Source of the DNA: Streptomyces fradiae
GTDB taxonomy: Bacteria; Actinomycetota; Actinomycetes; Streptomycetales; Streptomycetaceae
DNA length: 64,000 bases
Direction of reading: 5' to 3'
Assembly (NCBI RefSeq): GCF_041270065.1
Contig: NZ_CP065958.1
Location: 1,860,001-1,924,000, forward strand
Each line of letters begins with the position of its first letter. Position 1 is the first letter of the stretch. A program made the position numbers and the translations under genes. Positions 45,069 to 54,440 of this stretch are shown here, piece by piece. A model generated the notes under the pieces. It had not been told where the DNA came from, searched no databases, and was given only the letters and a program-made list of their open reading frames with translations.

Positions 45069-45459
45069 CGGTAGCCGCCTCCTCCAGGGGCCGGCCCACC
45101 GGGCGCGCCCAGATCGCCACGAACAGCACGGCCGCGGCCGCGATCGTGAACACCCCGAGCGGAATGTGCAGCCACAGCGCGCCCGCCGCCCCCGCGAAGT
45201 ACTGCACGGTCTCCGCGACCGCAAGCGCCAGGGTCGCCAGGCAGGGCCAGGCTCGGCGCAGCCGGACCCAGACCACGATCGCGACGATCAGCTGGAGCAG
45301 ACAGAGCGAGGTGACGACGTCCGCGCCGGTCGCGTGCATCCCCAGGCCGTCGAAGTCCCCGCTCAAGTACACGCCGGCGAAGACCGGTTGTGCGAAGACC
45401 GCCACGATGTGGACCGTGACGACGGCCCGCAACACCCATTCGACGGGTCGCGTGCGCAT
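45061..45459 (-). CDS. Small four-helix membrane protein
   Basis: 132 residues from the ATG of 'MRTRPVEWVLR', with GGGAGGGGG about 8 nt upstream; an upstream in-frame ATG lacks such a site. Four hydrophobic helices are predicted ('VVTVHIVAVFAQPVFAGVYL', 'VVTSLCLLQLIVAIVVWV', 'CLATLALAVAETVQYFAGA', 'IPLGVFTIAAAAVLFVAIW'). Conserved polar residues (His, Gln, Glu) lie within helices, which could bind haem or copper, but no family was recognised. It overlaps the multicopper oxidase start, so the two are probably co-translated. It may supply or accept electrons or metal for the oxidase; this is inference. Confidence 0.75.
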   Translation of the reverse strand: MRTRPVEWVLRAVVTVHIVAVFAQPVFAGVYLSGDFDGLGMHATGADVVTSLCLLQLIVAIVVWVRLRRAWPCLATLALAVAETVQYFAGAAGALWLHIPLGVFTIAAAAVLFVAIWARPVGRPLEEAATGA

Positions 45460-45496
45460 GCCGCGTCCCCCTCCCCCGCTCCGGTTTCTGAACGCC

Positions 45497-45525
45497 TTCA
45501 ACGCTATGTGCGGGACGGTTAGGGT
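45497..45525 (+). promoter_or_regulatory. Candidate promoter of the LysR gene
   Basis: TTCAAC (45497-45502), 17-bp spacer, TAGGGT (45520-45525), in the 110-bp divergent gap. The LysR leader would be about 40 nt. An ATCGAT palindrome at 45533-45538 lies near the expected start and may be part of the LysR site. Confidence 0.4.
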
Positions 45526-45569
45526 GTCCAAGATCGATATTGCTATGGCGTCATGCCCGGGGAGACATG

Positions 45570-46457
45570 ATGGATCTGCACGCGCTCCGGCAGTTCCAGG
45601 TCGTGGCCCGGCTCGAGCACCTCAGCCGGGCCGCCGAGGAACTCCACGTGGCCCAGCCCTCGTTGAGCCGCACCATCGCCCGGCTTGAGGGCGAGCTCGG
45701 CGCCCCGCTCTTCGACCGGGCGGGGCGGCTGCGCCTGAACGACGCGGGCCGGGCCTTCCTGCGGCATGTCGAGCGCACGCTCGGCGAGCTGGAGGCCGGG
45801 CGGCGGGCCGTCGCGGACATCGCGGAGCACGGCGTCGGCACCGTACGGATCGCGTCGGAGACCTTCCTGACGCTCACCGGTCCGCTCGCCGCCTTCAAGC
45901 GGGCCCACCCGGCGGTCGAGGTCGCCCTGCACCAGATGCCGGCCGAGCAGATGGGGCGCGCGCTGCGGGCGCAGGAGGTCGATCTGTGCGTGGCCTCGCA
46001 GCCGGTGCCGGCCGAGGGCCTTGAGGCGGTCGGGCTGCTCGACGAGCCGGTCTGGGTGGTCACCCCGCTCGGGCATCCGCTCGCGGACCGGGAGTCGGTG
46101 AGCGTCGCCGAACTCGCCGAGCAGCCCTTCGTCACCACCCGCACCGGGCACTGGCAGCGCCGGCTGCTCGACCGGCTGTTCGCGGCGGAGGGCCTGGCGG
46201 CGCCGCGCATCGTGTGCGAGGGCGACGAGCCGAGCGCCACCGCGATCCTGGTCGCCGCGGGCCTCGGCATCGGCCTCATCCCGGACATGGCCCGCCGCAG
46301 CGCCACCCGCGCCCCGGTCGCCTGGATCGCCGTCGACGGCTCCGCCTGCCGCCGCACCCTGACCCTGCTGCGCCCCGCGAACGCCCACCCCGGCGGCGCC
46401 GCGCGCCTGATGCACGCGGCGCTGACGGGGTGGGACTGGTCGGCGGGCCCGGTCTAG
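45570..46457 (+). CDS. LysR-family transcriptional regulator
   Basis: 295 residues from the second of two adjacent ATGs, 5 nt after GGGGAG. Residues 1-60 form the winged helix-turn-helix ('MDLHALRQFQVVARLEHLSRAAEELHVAQPSLSRTIARLEGELGAPLFDR'). A linker helix and the substrate-binding fold follow ('VGTVRIASETFLTL', 'VDLCVASQPVP', 'VWVVTPLGHPLADRES', 'ILVAAGLGIGLIPDMA'). It is transcribed away from the membrane-protein/multicopper-oxidase pair, the usual LysR arrangement, so those genes are its likely targets. The inducer is unknown. Confidence 0.92.
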   Translation: MDLHALRQFQVVARLEHLSRAAEELHVAQPSLSRTIARLEGELGAPLFDRAGRLRLNDAGRAFLRHVERTLGELEAGRRAVADIAEHGVGTVRIASETFLTLTGPLAAFKRAHPAVEVALHQMPAEQMGRALRAQEVDLCVASQPVPAEGLEAVGLLDEPVWVVTPLGHPLADRESVSVAELAEQPFVTTRTGHWQRRLLDRLFAAEGLAAPRIVCEGDEPSATAILVAAGLGIGLIPDMARRSATRAPVAWIAVDGSACRRTLTLLRPANAHPGGAARLMHAALTGWDWSAGPV

Positions 46458-46477
46458 GACCGGGCCCGGAGGGCTAG

Positions 46478-46647
46478 GGCGTGTGTCGAAAGTAGCGTCG
46501 TCCGCCCGCAGGGCGGGCCGGGAGGTGTCCGGTGCGTGCGATCGCAAGGCGGAGGGAGGAGAGCGCAGCGTGCTGCGCCGACGACTGACAACGCAGCGAG
46601 CGCGCGTGCAGGGCGCCTCCCGGCAGACGGGACTTTCGGCACACGCC
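46478..46647. mobile_element. 170-bp MITE-like element flanked by CTAG
   Basis: Terminal inverted repeats GGCGTGTGTCGAAAGT (46478-46493) and ACTTTCGGCACACGCC (46632-46647), 16 bp with one mismatch. Each end is bordered by CTAG (46474-46477 and 46648-46651), which looks like a 4-bp target duplication. No ORF of transposase size lies inside. CTAG or TA targets are typical of some IS5-family elements, so mobilisation by such a transposase in trans is a reasonable inference. The right-hand CTAG supplies the TAG stop of pepN. Confidence 0.75.
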
Positions 46648-49131
46648 CTAGCCGCGCGCCCGCAGGGCCCGGCGGAGGTCGTCGAGCTGGTCGACCAGCT
46701 GGCGGCGCAGGGCCGGGATCATCGTGTCGTCGGCGAGGTGGCGCTCGCCGAGGGCGAGGGAGTCGGCGTCGATCGCGAAGGCCGGGAAGGCGCGGCGGCC
46801 GGCGGCCTCCGCGAGGGCGGGGCCGCGGCGTTCGGCCATGGCGATCGCGGCGGGGTAGAAGCGGGCCACGTAGTCCCGGGTCAGTTCGGCCTGCTCGGGC
46901 TTCCAGAAGCCGTCGGCGGTCGCCGTGAACAGGTAGTTGGACAGCTCGTCGGAGTCGAACATGGCCGACCAGGCGGCCGCCTTCGCCTCCGCCGTCGGCA
47001 GCGCCGCCCGGCAGCGGGCCGCGCCCTCCTGGCCGGTGGCGCTGGGGTCGCGCTCCAGCTCGGCGGCGATCGCGGCCTCGTCGGTCGCGCCGAGGACGGC
47101 GAGCCGGGCCAGGATCCGCCAGCGCAGCTCCGGGTCGAGCTCGGGGCCGCCGTGGACGGTGCCCTCCTCCAGCCAGGAGGCGATCTTGTCCGGGGTGGTG
47201 GCGCTGTCGATGCAGGCGCGGACGGCGGTGAGGCGCAGTCCGGGCGCCTCGCCGTCCTCGGTGCGGCGCAGCAGCGCGCGGGTGATCTCGGTGAGCGTGG
47301 CGAGGGCGGCCGGTCGGTCGGCCTCGGAGACGTAACGGTCGGCGATCTGCATACGGGCGAAGCCGAGCACGCCCTGCACGACGGCGAGTTCGGTCTCCTC
47401 GGGGAGGTGGGCGAGGGCCACCGCCAGGTACTCGGCGCCGCTGAGCTCGCCGTCGCGGACCATGTCCCGCAGCGCGTTCCAGACCACCGCTCGGGTCAGC
47501 GGGTCGGGGATGCGGGAGAGGCCGCGCAGCACGCTCTCCGCCGACGCCTCGTCGAAGCGCATCTTGGTGTAGGTGAGGTCGCCGTCGTTGAGGACGACGA
47601 GCGCCGGGCGCGGGCCGTCGAGGGCGAGCGGGGCCTCCTGCGGCACGTCGGCCCAGACCCGCTCGCGCAGGACGAGGTCGCCGGCGGCGTCGCGGTCGTG
47701 GATGCCGACGGAAAGGCGGTGCGGGCGGCCGCCGGCGCGGTCGACGGTGAGCCGCCACGTGCTGCCCTCGCCCGCCAGGCGCGGGGTGAGGGTGTCGACG
47801 CCGGTGGTGCGCAGCCACTGCTCGGCCCAGCCGTGCACGTCGCGGTCGGTGGCGGCGGCGAGGTTGTCGACGAAGTCGGCGAGGGTGGCGTTGCCGAAGC
47901 GGTGCCGCTTGAAGTGGATGTTGATACCGGCGAGGAAGTCGTCCTCGCCCATCCACGCGACGAGCTGGCGCAGCGCGGAGGCGCCCTTGGCGTAGGAGAT
48001 GCCGTCGAAGTTGAGCAGCGCGGAGGCGGTGTCGGGGACGGCGTCCGCGGCCGGGGCGACGGGGTGGGTGGAGGGCCGCTGGTCGGCCTCGTAACCCCAG
48101 GCCTTGCGGGTGACGCCGAAGTCGATCCAGGTGTCGGCGAAGAGCTCGGAGCAGGCCTCGTTGACGGTCTGGAAGCCCATGTACTCGGCGAAGGACTCGT
48201 TCAGCCAGATGTCGTCCCACCAGCGCAGGGTGACGAGGTCGCCGAACCACATGTGGGCCATCTCGTGGGCGATGACCATGGCGCGGTGCATCCGCTCGGT
48301 GTCGGTGACGGCGGAGCGGAAGACGAACTCGTCGCGGAAGGTGACGAGTCCGGGGTTCTCCATGGCGCCCGCGTTGAACTCGGGCACGAAGGCCTGGTCG
48401 TACGAGTCGAAGGGGTACGGCTCGGCGAACTTCTCGTGGTAGCGGTCGAAGCAGGCCTTGGTGATGTCGAGGATCTCGTCGGCGTCGGCGTCCAGGTGGG
48501 GCGCGAGCGAGCGGCGGCAGTGGATGCCGAACGGCAGGCCGGCGTGCTCGGTGCGCACCGAGTGCCAGGGGCCGGCGGCGACGCAGACCAGGTAGGTGGA
48601 GATCAGCGGGGTGGTGGCGGCCGTCCAGCGGCCGTCGGTCTGCTGCTCGGTGATGCCGTTGGACAGCACGGTCCAGCCCTCGGGGGCGGTGACGGAGACG
48701 TCGAAGACGGACTTGAGGTCCGGCTGGTCGAAGGCGGCGAAGACGCGCTGGACGTCCTCCATGAACAGCTGGGTGTAGACGTACGCCTCGCCGTCGGTGG
48801 GGTCGGTGAAGCGGTGCATGCCCTCGCCGGTGTGCGAGTAGCGCATGGTGGCGGTGATGCTCAGGGTGTGCTCGCCCTCGGTGAGGGTGAGCGGGAGCCG
48901 GTTGCCGTCGAGGGCCTTGACGTCGAGCGGGGTGCCGTCGAGGGCGGCGGTGTGCAGGGCGTCCGGCTTGAGCTCGACGAAGGTGTCCCCGGCGGCGCGG
49001 GCGGTGAACCTGATGTGGGTGGTGGACCCGAAGGTCTCGTCGCCGGTGGTGAGGTCGAGGTCCACGGCGTAGTGGTGGACGTCGAGGAGCTGGGCACGGG
49101 TCTGCGCTTCGTCGCGCGTCAGTACGGACAT
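46648..49131 (-). CDS. pepN: Aminopeptidase N (M1 family)
   Basis: 827 residues from the ATG of 'MSVLTRDEAQTRAQLL'; an ATG three codons earlier (49140) sits nearer to GGGAGGG and is also possible. M1 zinc aminopeptidase: N-terminal beta domain ('DLTTGDETFGSTTHIRFTA', 'FDQPDLKSVFDVSVTAP'), substrate motif 'NAGAMENPGLVTFRD', zinc site 'IAHEMAHMWFGD' with the downstream Glu in 'LNESFAEYMGF', and a large helical C-terminal domain. It removes N-terminal residues from peptides in the cytoplasm. The last codon before the stop abuts the CTAG border of the MITE-like element. Confidence 0.95.
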   Translation of the reverse strand: MSVLTRDEAQTRAQLLDVHHYAVDLDLTTGDETFGSTTHIRFTARAAGDTFVELKPDALHTAALDGTPLDVKALDGNRLPLTLTEGEHTLSITATMRYSHTGEGMHRFTDPTDGEAYVYTQLFMEDVQRVFAAFDQPDLKSVFDVSVTAPEGWTVLSNGITEQQTDGRWTAATTPLISTYLVCVAAGPWHSVRTEHAGLPFGIHCRRSLAPHLDADADEILDITKACFDRYHEKFAEPYPFDSYDQAFVPEFNAGAMENPGLVTFRDEFVFRSAVTDTERMHRAMVIAHEMAHMWFGDLVTLRWWDDIWLNESFAEYMGFQTVNEACSELFADTWIDFGVTRKAWGYEADQRPSTHPVAPAADAVPDTASALLNFDGISYAKGASALRQLVAWMGEDDFLAGINIHFKRHRFGNATLADFVDNLAAATDRDVHGWAEQWLRTTGVDTLTPRLAGEGSTWRLTVDRAGGRPHRLSVGIHDRDAAGDLVLRERVWADVPQEAPLALDGPRPALVVLNDGDLTYTKMRFDEASAESVLRGLSRIPDPLTRAVVWNALRDMVRDGELSGAEYLAVALAHLPEETELAVVQGVLGFARMQIADRYVSEADRPAALATLTEITRALLRRTEDGEAPGLRLTAVRACIDSATTPDKIASWLEEGTVHGGPELDPELRWRILARLAVLGATDEAAIAAELERDPSATGQEGAARCRAALPTAEAKAAAWSAMFDSDELSNYLFTATADGFWKPEQAELTRDYVARFYPAAIAMAERRGPALAEAAGRRAFPAFAIDADSLALGERHLADDTMIPALRRQLVDQLDDLRRALRARG

Positions 49132-49241
49132 GGGGGCCATGCTGCCCGATGCCCTCCCGCCCCGGGGAGGGGCGTTCACCGAGAGCTCAGGAGTTCGTAC
49201 GGGGAGTCCCGGGCGGGACCGGGAACACCTCGGGCGGGCGC

Positions 49242-50240
49242 TCAGGCCAGGCCCGCGCCGTCCAGGTGCGCGAAGGCGGCGGAGATCCGGGGCCGGTCGT
49301 AGCCGGCCGGGCCCTTGGCGCCGCTGGAGAGCAGGGTGTGCAGGAGCAGCCGGGCCTTGACCGGGGTGAGCGGTCCGGCCGGGATGAGGCCGTGGTGCAG
49401 CAGCTCGTACTCGGAGCCGGGGCCGCGGTAGGTGCGGGAGAGGGTGGCGCCGGCGCCGGTACGGGAGGCGAGGACGACCGGGATGCGCTCGGCGAGCGCG
49501 GCGAGGGGTTCGACGAGCGCGCCGGGGACGTGTCCGGCGCCGAAGGCGGCGACGACGAGTCCGTCGTACCGGTCCGCGAGTCCGTCCAGGAGTTCGCCGC
49601 GGTCGCCGAGGGTGAGGGTGAGCAGGGCCACCCGTACGGCGGGGTCGAGGCGCAGCGGGCAGGCCCGGGCGGGCACGGCGGGGCGGAGCAGGATCCGCGG
49701 CTCGCCCTCGACGACCTGGCCGAGGGGGCCGGCGCCGGGCGAGGCGAAGGTGGCGATCGAGGTGGTGTGGGCCTTGTGCGCGAAGCGGGCGGCGTGGATC
49801 TCGTCGGCGAGGACCACGAGCACGCCGAGCCCGCGGCAGCCGGGGTCGGCGGCGACGGCGAGGGCGGCGGCCAGGTTGGCGGGGCCGTCGGCGCCGGGCA
49901 GGTCGGGGCGGCGCATGGCGCCGGTGACGGCGATCGGCTGTTCGGTGGTGGTGCAGAGCAGGTCGAGCAGGAAGGCGGTCTCCTCCAGGGTGTCGGTGCC
50001 CTGGACGACGACCGCGCCGGAGCCGGCGGCGACGGCCGCGGCGATCTCGTCGGCGAGGGCGGCGAGGTCCTCGAAGGAGAGGGAGGAGCTGGGGACCCGG
50101 CGGAAGTCGCGCAGCTCGACGTCGACGCCCTCCGGTGTGACGCCGAGCCCGGCGAGCACCTCGGTGCCGGTCATCCGGGCCGCGTCACCGCCCCGTGCGG
50201 AGATGGTGCCGCCCAGGGTGAATACGGTGACGCGTGCCAT
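49242..50240 (-). CDS. L-asparaginase, cytoplasmic type
   Basis: 332 residues, ATG start. Type I/II bacterial asparaginase fold: first catalytic motif 'VTVFTLGGTISARGG' with Thr, second motif 'AVVVQGTDTLEETAFLLDLL' with the Thr-Asp pair, 'IAVTGAMRRPDLPGADGPANLAAAL', 'LADEIHAARFAHKAHTTSIATFAS', and C-terminal 'VVAAFGAGHVPGALVEPL', 'VVLASRTGAGATL'. It converts asparagine to aspartate and ammonia. No signal peptide is visible. The chorismate mutase gene lies 50 bp upstream on the same strand; no pathway link is evident. Confidence 0.93.
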   Translation of the reverse strand: MARVTVFTLGGTISARGGDAARMTGTEVLAGLGVTPEGVDVELRDFRRVPSSSLSFEDLAALADEIAAAVAAGSGAVVVQGTDTLEETAFLLDLLCTTTEQPIAVTGAMRRPDLPGADGPANLAAALAVAADPGCRGLGVLVVLADEIHAARFAHKAHTTSIATFASPGAGPLGQVVEGEPRILLRPAVPARACPLRLDPAVRVALLTLTLGDRGELLDGLADRYDGLVVAAFGAGHVPGALVEPLAALAERIPVVLASRTGAGATLSRTYRGPGSEYELLHHGLIPAGPLTPVKARLLLHTLLSSGAKGPAGYDRPRISAAFAHLDGAGLA

Positions 50241-50290
50241 TCCGGGTTCCCCGTTCCTTCCTCAGCGTGTTCGTCCGCGATCGGCGTTCG

Positions 50291-50596
50291 TCAGCGTGCC
50301 TCGTCCGCGATCGTCTCGTGGTGGCGGATGACCTCCGCGATGATGAAGTTGAGGAGCTTCTCCGCGAACGCCGGGTCCAGTCTGGCGCTCTCGGCGAGTT
50401 CCCGCAGCCGGGCGATCTGCCGGGCCTCGCGGGCCGGGTCGGCGGGCGGCAGGTTGTGCTCGGCCTTGAGGACGCCCACCTGCTGGGTGCACTTGAAGCG
50501 CTCGGCGAGCATGTGGACCACCGCCGCGTCGATGTTGTCGATGCTCTCGCGCAGCCGGGTCAGCTCGGTCCGTACGGACTCGTCGATCTCGCTCAT
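50291..50596 (-). CDS. Chorismate mutase, AroQ type
   Basis: 101 residues from the ATG of 'MSEIDESVRTELTRLR'. A single AroQ-class helical domain: 'LRESIDNIDAAVVHMLAERFKCTQQVGVLKAEHNLPPADPAREARQIARL', with the Arg, Lys and Glu/Gln positions of the active site visible. It converts chorismate to prephenate for phenylalanine and tyrosine synthesis. It is a stand-alone form without a fused dehydratase or dehydrogenase and has no signal peptide. Length is normal for the class. Confidence 0.93.
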   Translation of the reverse strand: MSEIDESVRTELTRLRESIDNIDAAVVHMLAERFKCTQQVGVLKAEHNLPPADPAREARQIARLRELAESARLDPAFAEKLLNFIIAEVIRHHETIADEAR

Positions 50597-50607
50597 GACC
50601 TGGGACC

Positions 50608-51495
50608 CTATCCGGATCCGGTGAGGATGGTGGGCGGGTGTTCGGGATCCGGAACGGTACGGCTCCAGCCGCCCGGCACCGTGCGTCCCTGCTGCTCGCG
50701 GAAGCGGACGGGGGCGGTGCCGACGCGGCGGGTGAAGAGGCGGGAGAAGTAGGCGGGGTCGTCGTAGCCGACCCGGCGGGCGACGGCGGCGACCGGCAGG
50801 TCGGTGGCGGCGAGGAGCTCCTTGGCGCGGCCGAGGCGGACGGTGAGCAGATAGTCCTTGGGGCTGCAGCCGGCGGCGCGGCGGACGGCGGTACGCAGCT
50901 CGGCGGGGGTCATGCCGTGCCGGGCGGCGTGTTCGGCGACGGAGAGCCGGGTGAAGGCGTCGCGGGCGAGGGCGGCGAGGACGGGGGCGCCGTCGGCGTT
51001 GGTGTCGGCGCGGGCGCGGCGCAGCGCGACCAGGAGTTCGTGGACGGCGGCGGCGGTCTCGACTTCGAGGAGCGGGTTGCCGGGGCGGGCGGCGCGGGCG
51101 ATGCGGCCGATGGCGGCGCGGGCGGGGGCGGCGTCGGCGAGCGGGACGACGGGCCGCTCGGGTTCGATGTAGCCGAGTTCGGTGTAGGTGGCGGTGGCGG
51201 GTCCGGTGAAGTCGACGAAGGACTCGTCCCAGCCGGTGCCGGGGTCGGCGGAGTAGTGGTGCGGTACGCCGGGGGTGAGCCAGATCAGGGCGGGCGCGGT
51301 GACGGTGGTGCGGCGGCCGTCGGGGCCGCGGTACCAGCCGCTGCCGGAGCCGACGACGACGGCGACGTGGTGGTCGAGGGTGCGCGGGCCGACGGTGGGC
51401 AGAGCGCCGTGCTGGAGCCCGACGCCGAGGCAGACCAGGCCGAGCCGGTGGTGGACGGGGCTGGGCGTGAAGTAGCGCATCCAGGTGTGGTACAT
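50608..51495 (-). CDS. AraC-family regulator
   Basis: 295 residues from the ATG of 'MYHTWMRYF', with GGAGG 10 nt upstream. N-terminal cupin-like sensor ('GWYRGPDGRRTTVTAPALIWLTPGVPHHYSADPGTGWDE' with several His), then a C-terminal double helix-turn-helix ('LARDAFTRLSVAEHAARHGMTPAELRTAVRRAAGCSPKDYLLTVRLGRAKELLA', 'VAAVARRVGYDDPAYFSRLFTRRVGTAPVRFRE'). It is divergent from the GH35 beta-galactosidase gene, which is its probable target, with a galactoside as likely ligand; both are inference. Confidence 0.92.
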   Translation of the reverse strand: MYHTWMRYFTPSPVHHRLGLVCLGVGLQHGALPTVGPRTLDHHVAVVVGSGSGWYRGPDGRRTTVTAPALIWLTPGVPHHYSADPGTGWDESFVDFTGPATATYTELGYIEPERPVVPLADAAPARAAIGRIARAARPGNPLLEVETAAAVHELLVALRRARADTNADGAPVLAALARDAFTRLSVAEHAARHGMTPAELRTAVRRAAGCSPKDYLLTVRLGRAKELLAATDLPVAAVARRVGYDDPAYFSRLFTRRVGTAPVRFREQQGRTVPGGWSRTVPDPEHPPTILTGSG

Positions 51496-51587
51496 CGCGC
51501 GACCGCCTCCGTGACGCCGGTTCGAACGTCCAAACTGCGACGATCTTTGTCCATGGACCGGTCCGCCGCCAGAGGGCGAGGGTGAGC

Positions 51588-51662
51588 CACATGAACGCAA
51601 GGCACATGGACGCGAGGCGCAGGAACGCAGGGCGCACGGACGCGAGGCACATGAACGAGTTC
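51588..51662 (+). repeat. Five 15-bp tandem repeats at the GH35 start
   Basis: Imperfect units of the form CACATGAACGCAAGG at 51588, 51603, 51618, 51633 and 51648. Each unit is in frame and several hold a purine-rich GAGG plus ATG. The homology-based start ATG (51651) is in the last unit. Confidence 0.85.
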
Positions 51663-53405
51663 CGCCGGTTCGTCGTGGGGGACGAGGACTTCCTGCTCGA
51701 CGGGCGGCCCGTGCGGCTGCTCTCGGGCGCGCTGCACTACTTCCGGGTGCACGAGGAGCAGTGGGACCACCGGCTCGGGATGCTGCGCGCGATGGGCCTC
51801 AACTGCGTCGAGACGTATGTGCCGTGGAATCTGTACGAGCCGGAGCCCGGCCGGTACGGGGACGTGGCGGCGCTGGGCCGCTTCCTGGACGCGGTGGGGC
51901 GGGCCGGGCTTTGGGCGATCGTGCGCCCCGGCCCGTACATCTGCGCCGAGTGGGAGAACGGCGGGCTGCCGCACTGGCTGACCGGCCCGCTGGGGCGGCG
52001 GGTGCGCACGGCCGACCCGGAGTACCTGGCGCCGGTGGAGCGCTGGTTCCGGCGGCTGCTCCCCCAGGTGGTGGAGCGGCAGATCGGACGGGGCGGTCCG
52101 GTCCTCATGGTGCAGGTGGAGAACGAGTACGGCAGTTACGGCACGGACGCCGGGTATCTGCGGTGGGTGGCCGACCTGCTCCTCGACTGCGGGGTGGAGG
52201 TGCCGCTGTTCACCTCGGACGGCCCGGAGGACCACATGCTGACCGGCGGTTCGGTGCCGGGGGTGCTCGCGACGGCGAACTTCGGCTCGGGGGCGCGGGA
52301 GGCGTTCGCGACGCTGCGCCGGCATCAGGCGCAGGGCCCGCTGATGTGCATGGAGTTCTGGTGCGGCTGGTTCGACCACTGGGGCACGGATCATGTGGGC
52401 CGGGACGCGGTGGACGCGGCGGCGGTGCTGCGGGAGATCCTGGAGTGCGGGGCCTCGGTCAACGTCTACATGGCGCACGGCGGTACGAGCTTCGCCGGCT
52501 GGGCCGGGGCGAACCGCTCGGGGGCGCTGCACGGCGGCGCGCTGCGGCCGACGGTCACCTCGTACGACTACGACGCGCCGGTCGACGAGGCGGGGCTGCC
52601 GACGGAGAAGTTCTGGCGCTTCAGGGAGGTGCTCGCGGAGTACGCGGACGGTCCGCTGCCGGAGGTGCCGGAGCCGCCGGTACGGATCGGGGCGCCGGCG
52701 GCGGGCGCGGTGGGCGCGTGGGCGCCCCTGGCGGAGGTCCTGGAGGTGCTCGGCGACGAGGAGACGGAGCGCCCGGTGCCGCCGGCCTTCGAGGAGCTGG
52801 GGGTGGACCGGGGCCTGGTGCGCTACCGGGTGCATGTGCCCGGGCCGCGGCAGCCGTACCCGCTGGGCGTGACGGGGCTGCGGGACCGGGCGACGGTGTA
52901 CGTGGACGGGGTGCCGGCCGGGGTCCTGGACAGCGAGGACGCGGAGCTGCCGGAGCCGGTGGCGGGGCCCGCCGTGGTCGATCTGTGGGTGGAGTCCCTG
53001 GGCCGGGTCAACTACGGGCCGCGGCTCGCCGAGCCGAAGGGGATCACGGGCGGGGTGCGGCACGAGCGGCAGTTCCTGCACGGGGTGCGGGCGCGGGGGC
53101 TGCGGCTCGCCTCCTTCGAGGCGGCGGCGGTGGCGAAGGTCCCGTTCGGGGAGGTGCCGGAGGGGTCGGGGCCCGGCCTCTACACGGCCGAGGTGACCGT
53201 CCCGTCCCCCGGTGACGCGTACCTCCGCCTCCCCGGCTGGACCCGCGGCTTCGTCTGGGTGAACGGCTTCTGCCTGGGCCGCTTCTGGAACGCGGGCCCG
53301 CAGGACGCCCTGTTCGTGCCGGGCCCGGTGCTCCGCGAGGGCGCGAACGAGGTGTGGGTCCTGGAGCTGGAGGGCGGCTCGGGGGACGCGATCGAGCTCG
53401 CCTGA
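51651..53405 (+). CDS. GH35 beta-galactosidase
   Basis: 584 residues counted from the ATG of 'MNEFRRFVVGDED', after GAGG; a GTG at 51582 and an ATG at 51591 upstream are alternatives that would add a repeat-encoded HMxAR leader. A glycoside hydrolase family 35 enzyme: 'LLSGALHYFRVHEEQW', 'YVPWNLYEPEPGRY', 'RPGPYICAEWENGGLP', acid/base Glu159 in 'VQVENEYGSYG' and nucleophile Glu235 in 'MEFWCGWFDHWG'. C-terminal jelly-roll domains follow ('YLRLPGWTRGFVWVNGFCLGRFW'). There is no signal peptide, so the enzyme appears intracellular and would act on imported galactosides. A terminator hairpin follows. Confidence 0.94.
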   Translation: MNEFRRFVVGDEDFLLDGRPVRLLSGALHYFRVHEEQWDHRLGMLRAMGLNCVETYVPWNLYEPEPGRYGDVAALGRFLDAVGRAGLWAIVRPGPYICAEWENGGLPHWLTGPLGRRVRTADPEYLAPVERWFRRLLPQVVERQIGRGGPVLMVQVENEYGSYGTDAGYLRWVADLLLDCGVEVPLFTSDGPEDHMLTGGSVPGVLATANFGSGAREAFATLRRHQAQGPLMCMEFWCGWFDHWGTDHVGRDAVDAAAVLREILECGASVNVYMAHGGTSFAGWAGANRSGALHGGALRPTVTSYDYDAPVDEAGLPTEKFWRFREVLAEYADGPLPEVPEPPVRIGAPAAGAVGAWAPLAEVLEVLGDEETERPVPPAFEELGVDRGLVRYRVHVPGPRQPYPLGVTGLRDRATVYVDGVPAGVLDSEDAELPEPVAGPAVVDLWVESLGRVNYGPRLAEPKGITGGVRHERQFLHGVRARGLRLASFEAAAVAKVPFGEVPEGSGPGLYTAEVTVPSPGDAYLRLPGWTRGFVWVNGFCLGRFWNAGPQDALFVPGPVLREGANEVWVLELEGGSGDAIELA

Positions 53406-53410
53406 ACGGG

Positions 53411-53444
53411 GGGGTGCCCGGAGCCGGTCGGCCCCGGGCACCCG
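53411..53444. terminator. Bidirectional terminator, GH35 gene / trypsin gene
   Basis: GGGTGCCCGG (53412-53421) and CCGGGCACCC (53434-53443), a perfect 10-bp stem extendable by one pair, with a 12-nt loop, between convergent genes. Confidence 0.8.
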
Positions 53445-53464
53445 TACACATACAAGAAGTGTTG

Positions 53465-54340
<876 letters not shown>

Positions 54341-54440
54341 TCACAAGAAGGCCTTTTCGGCCAGCCGGGCGAGCGGGCCGGGCAACACGTGGGGCGGCGC
54401 GGCGCGCCGCCCGTACCCTGGACGCAGGGGGTGATCCTGG

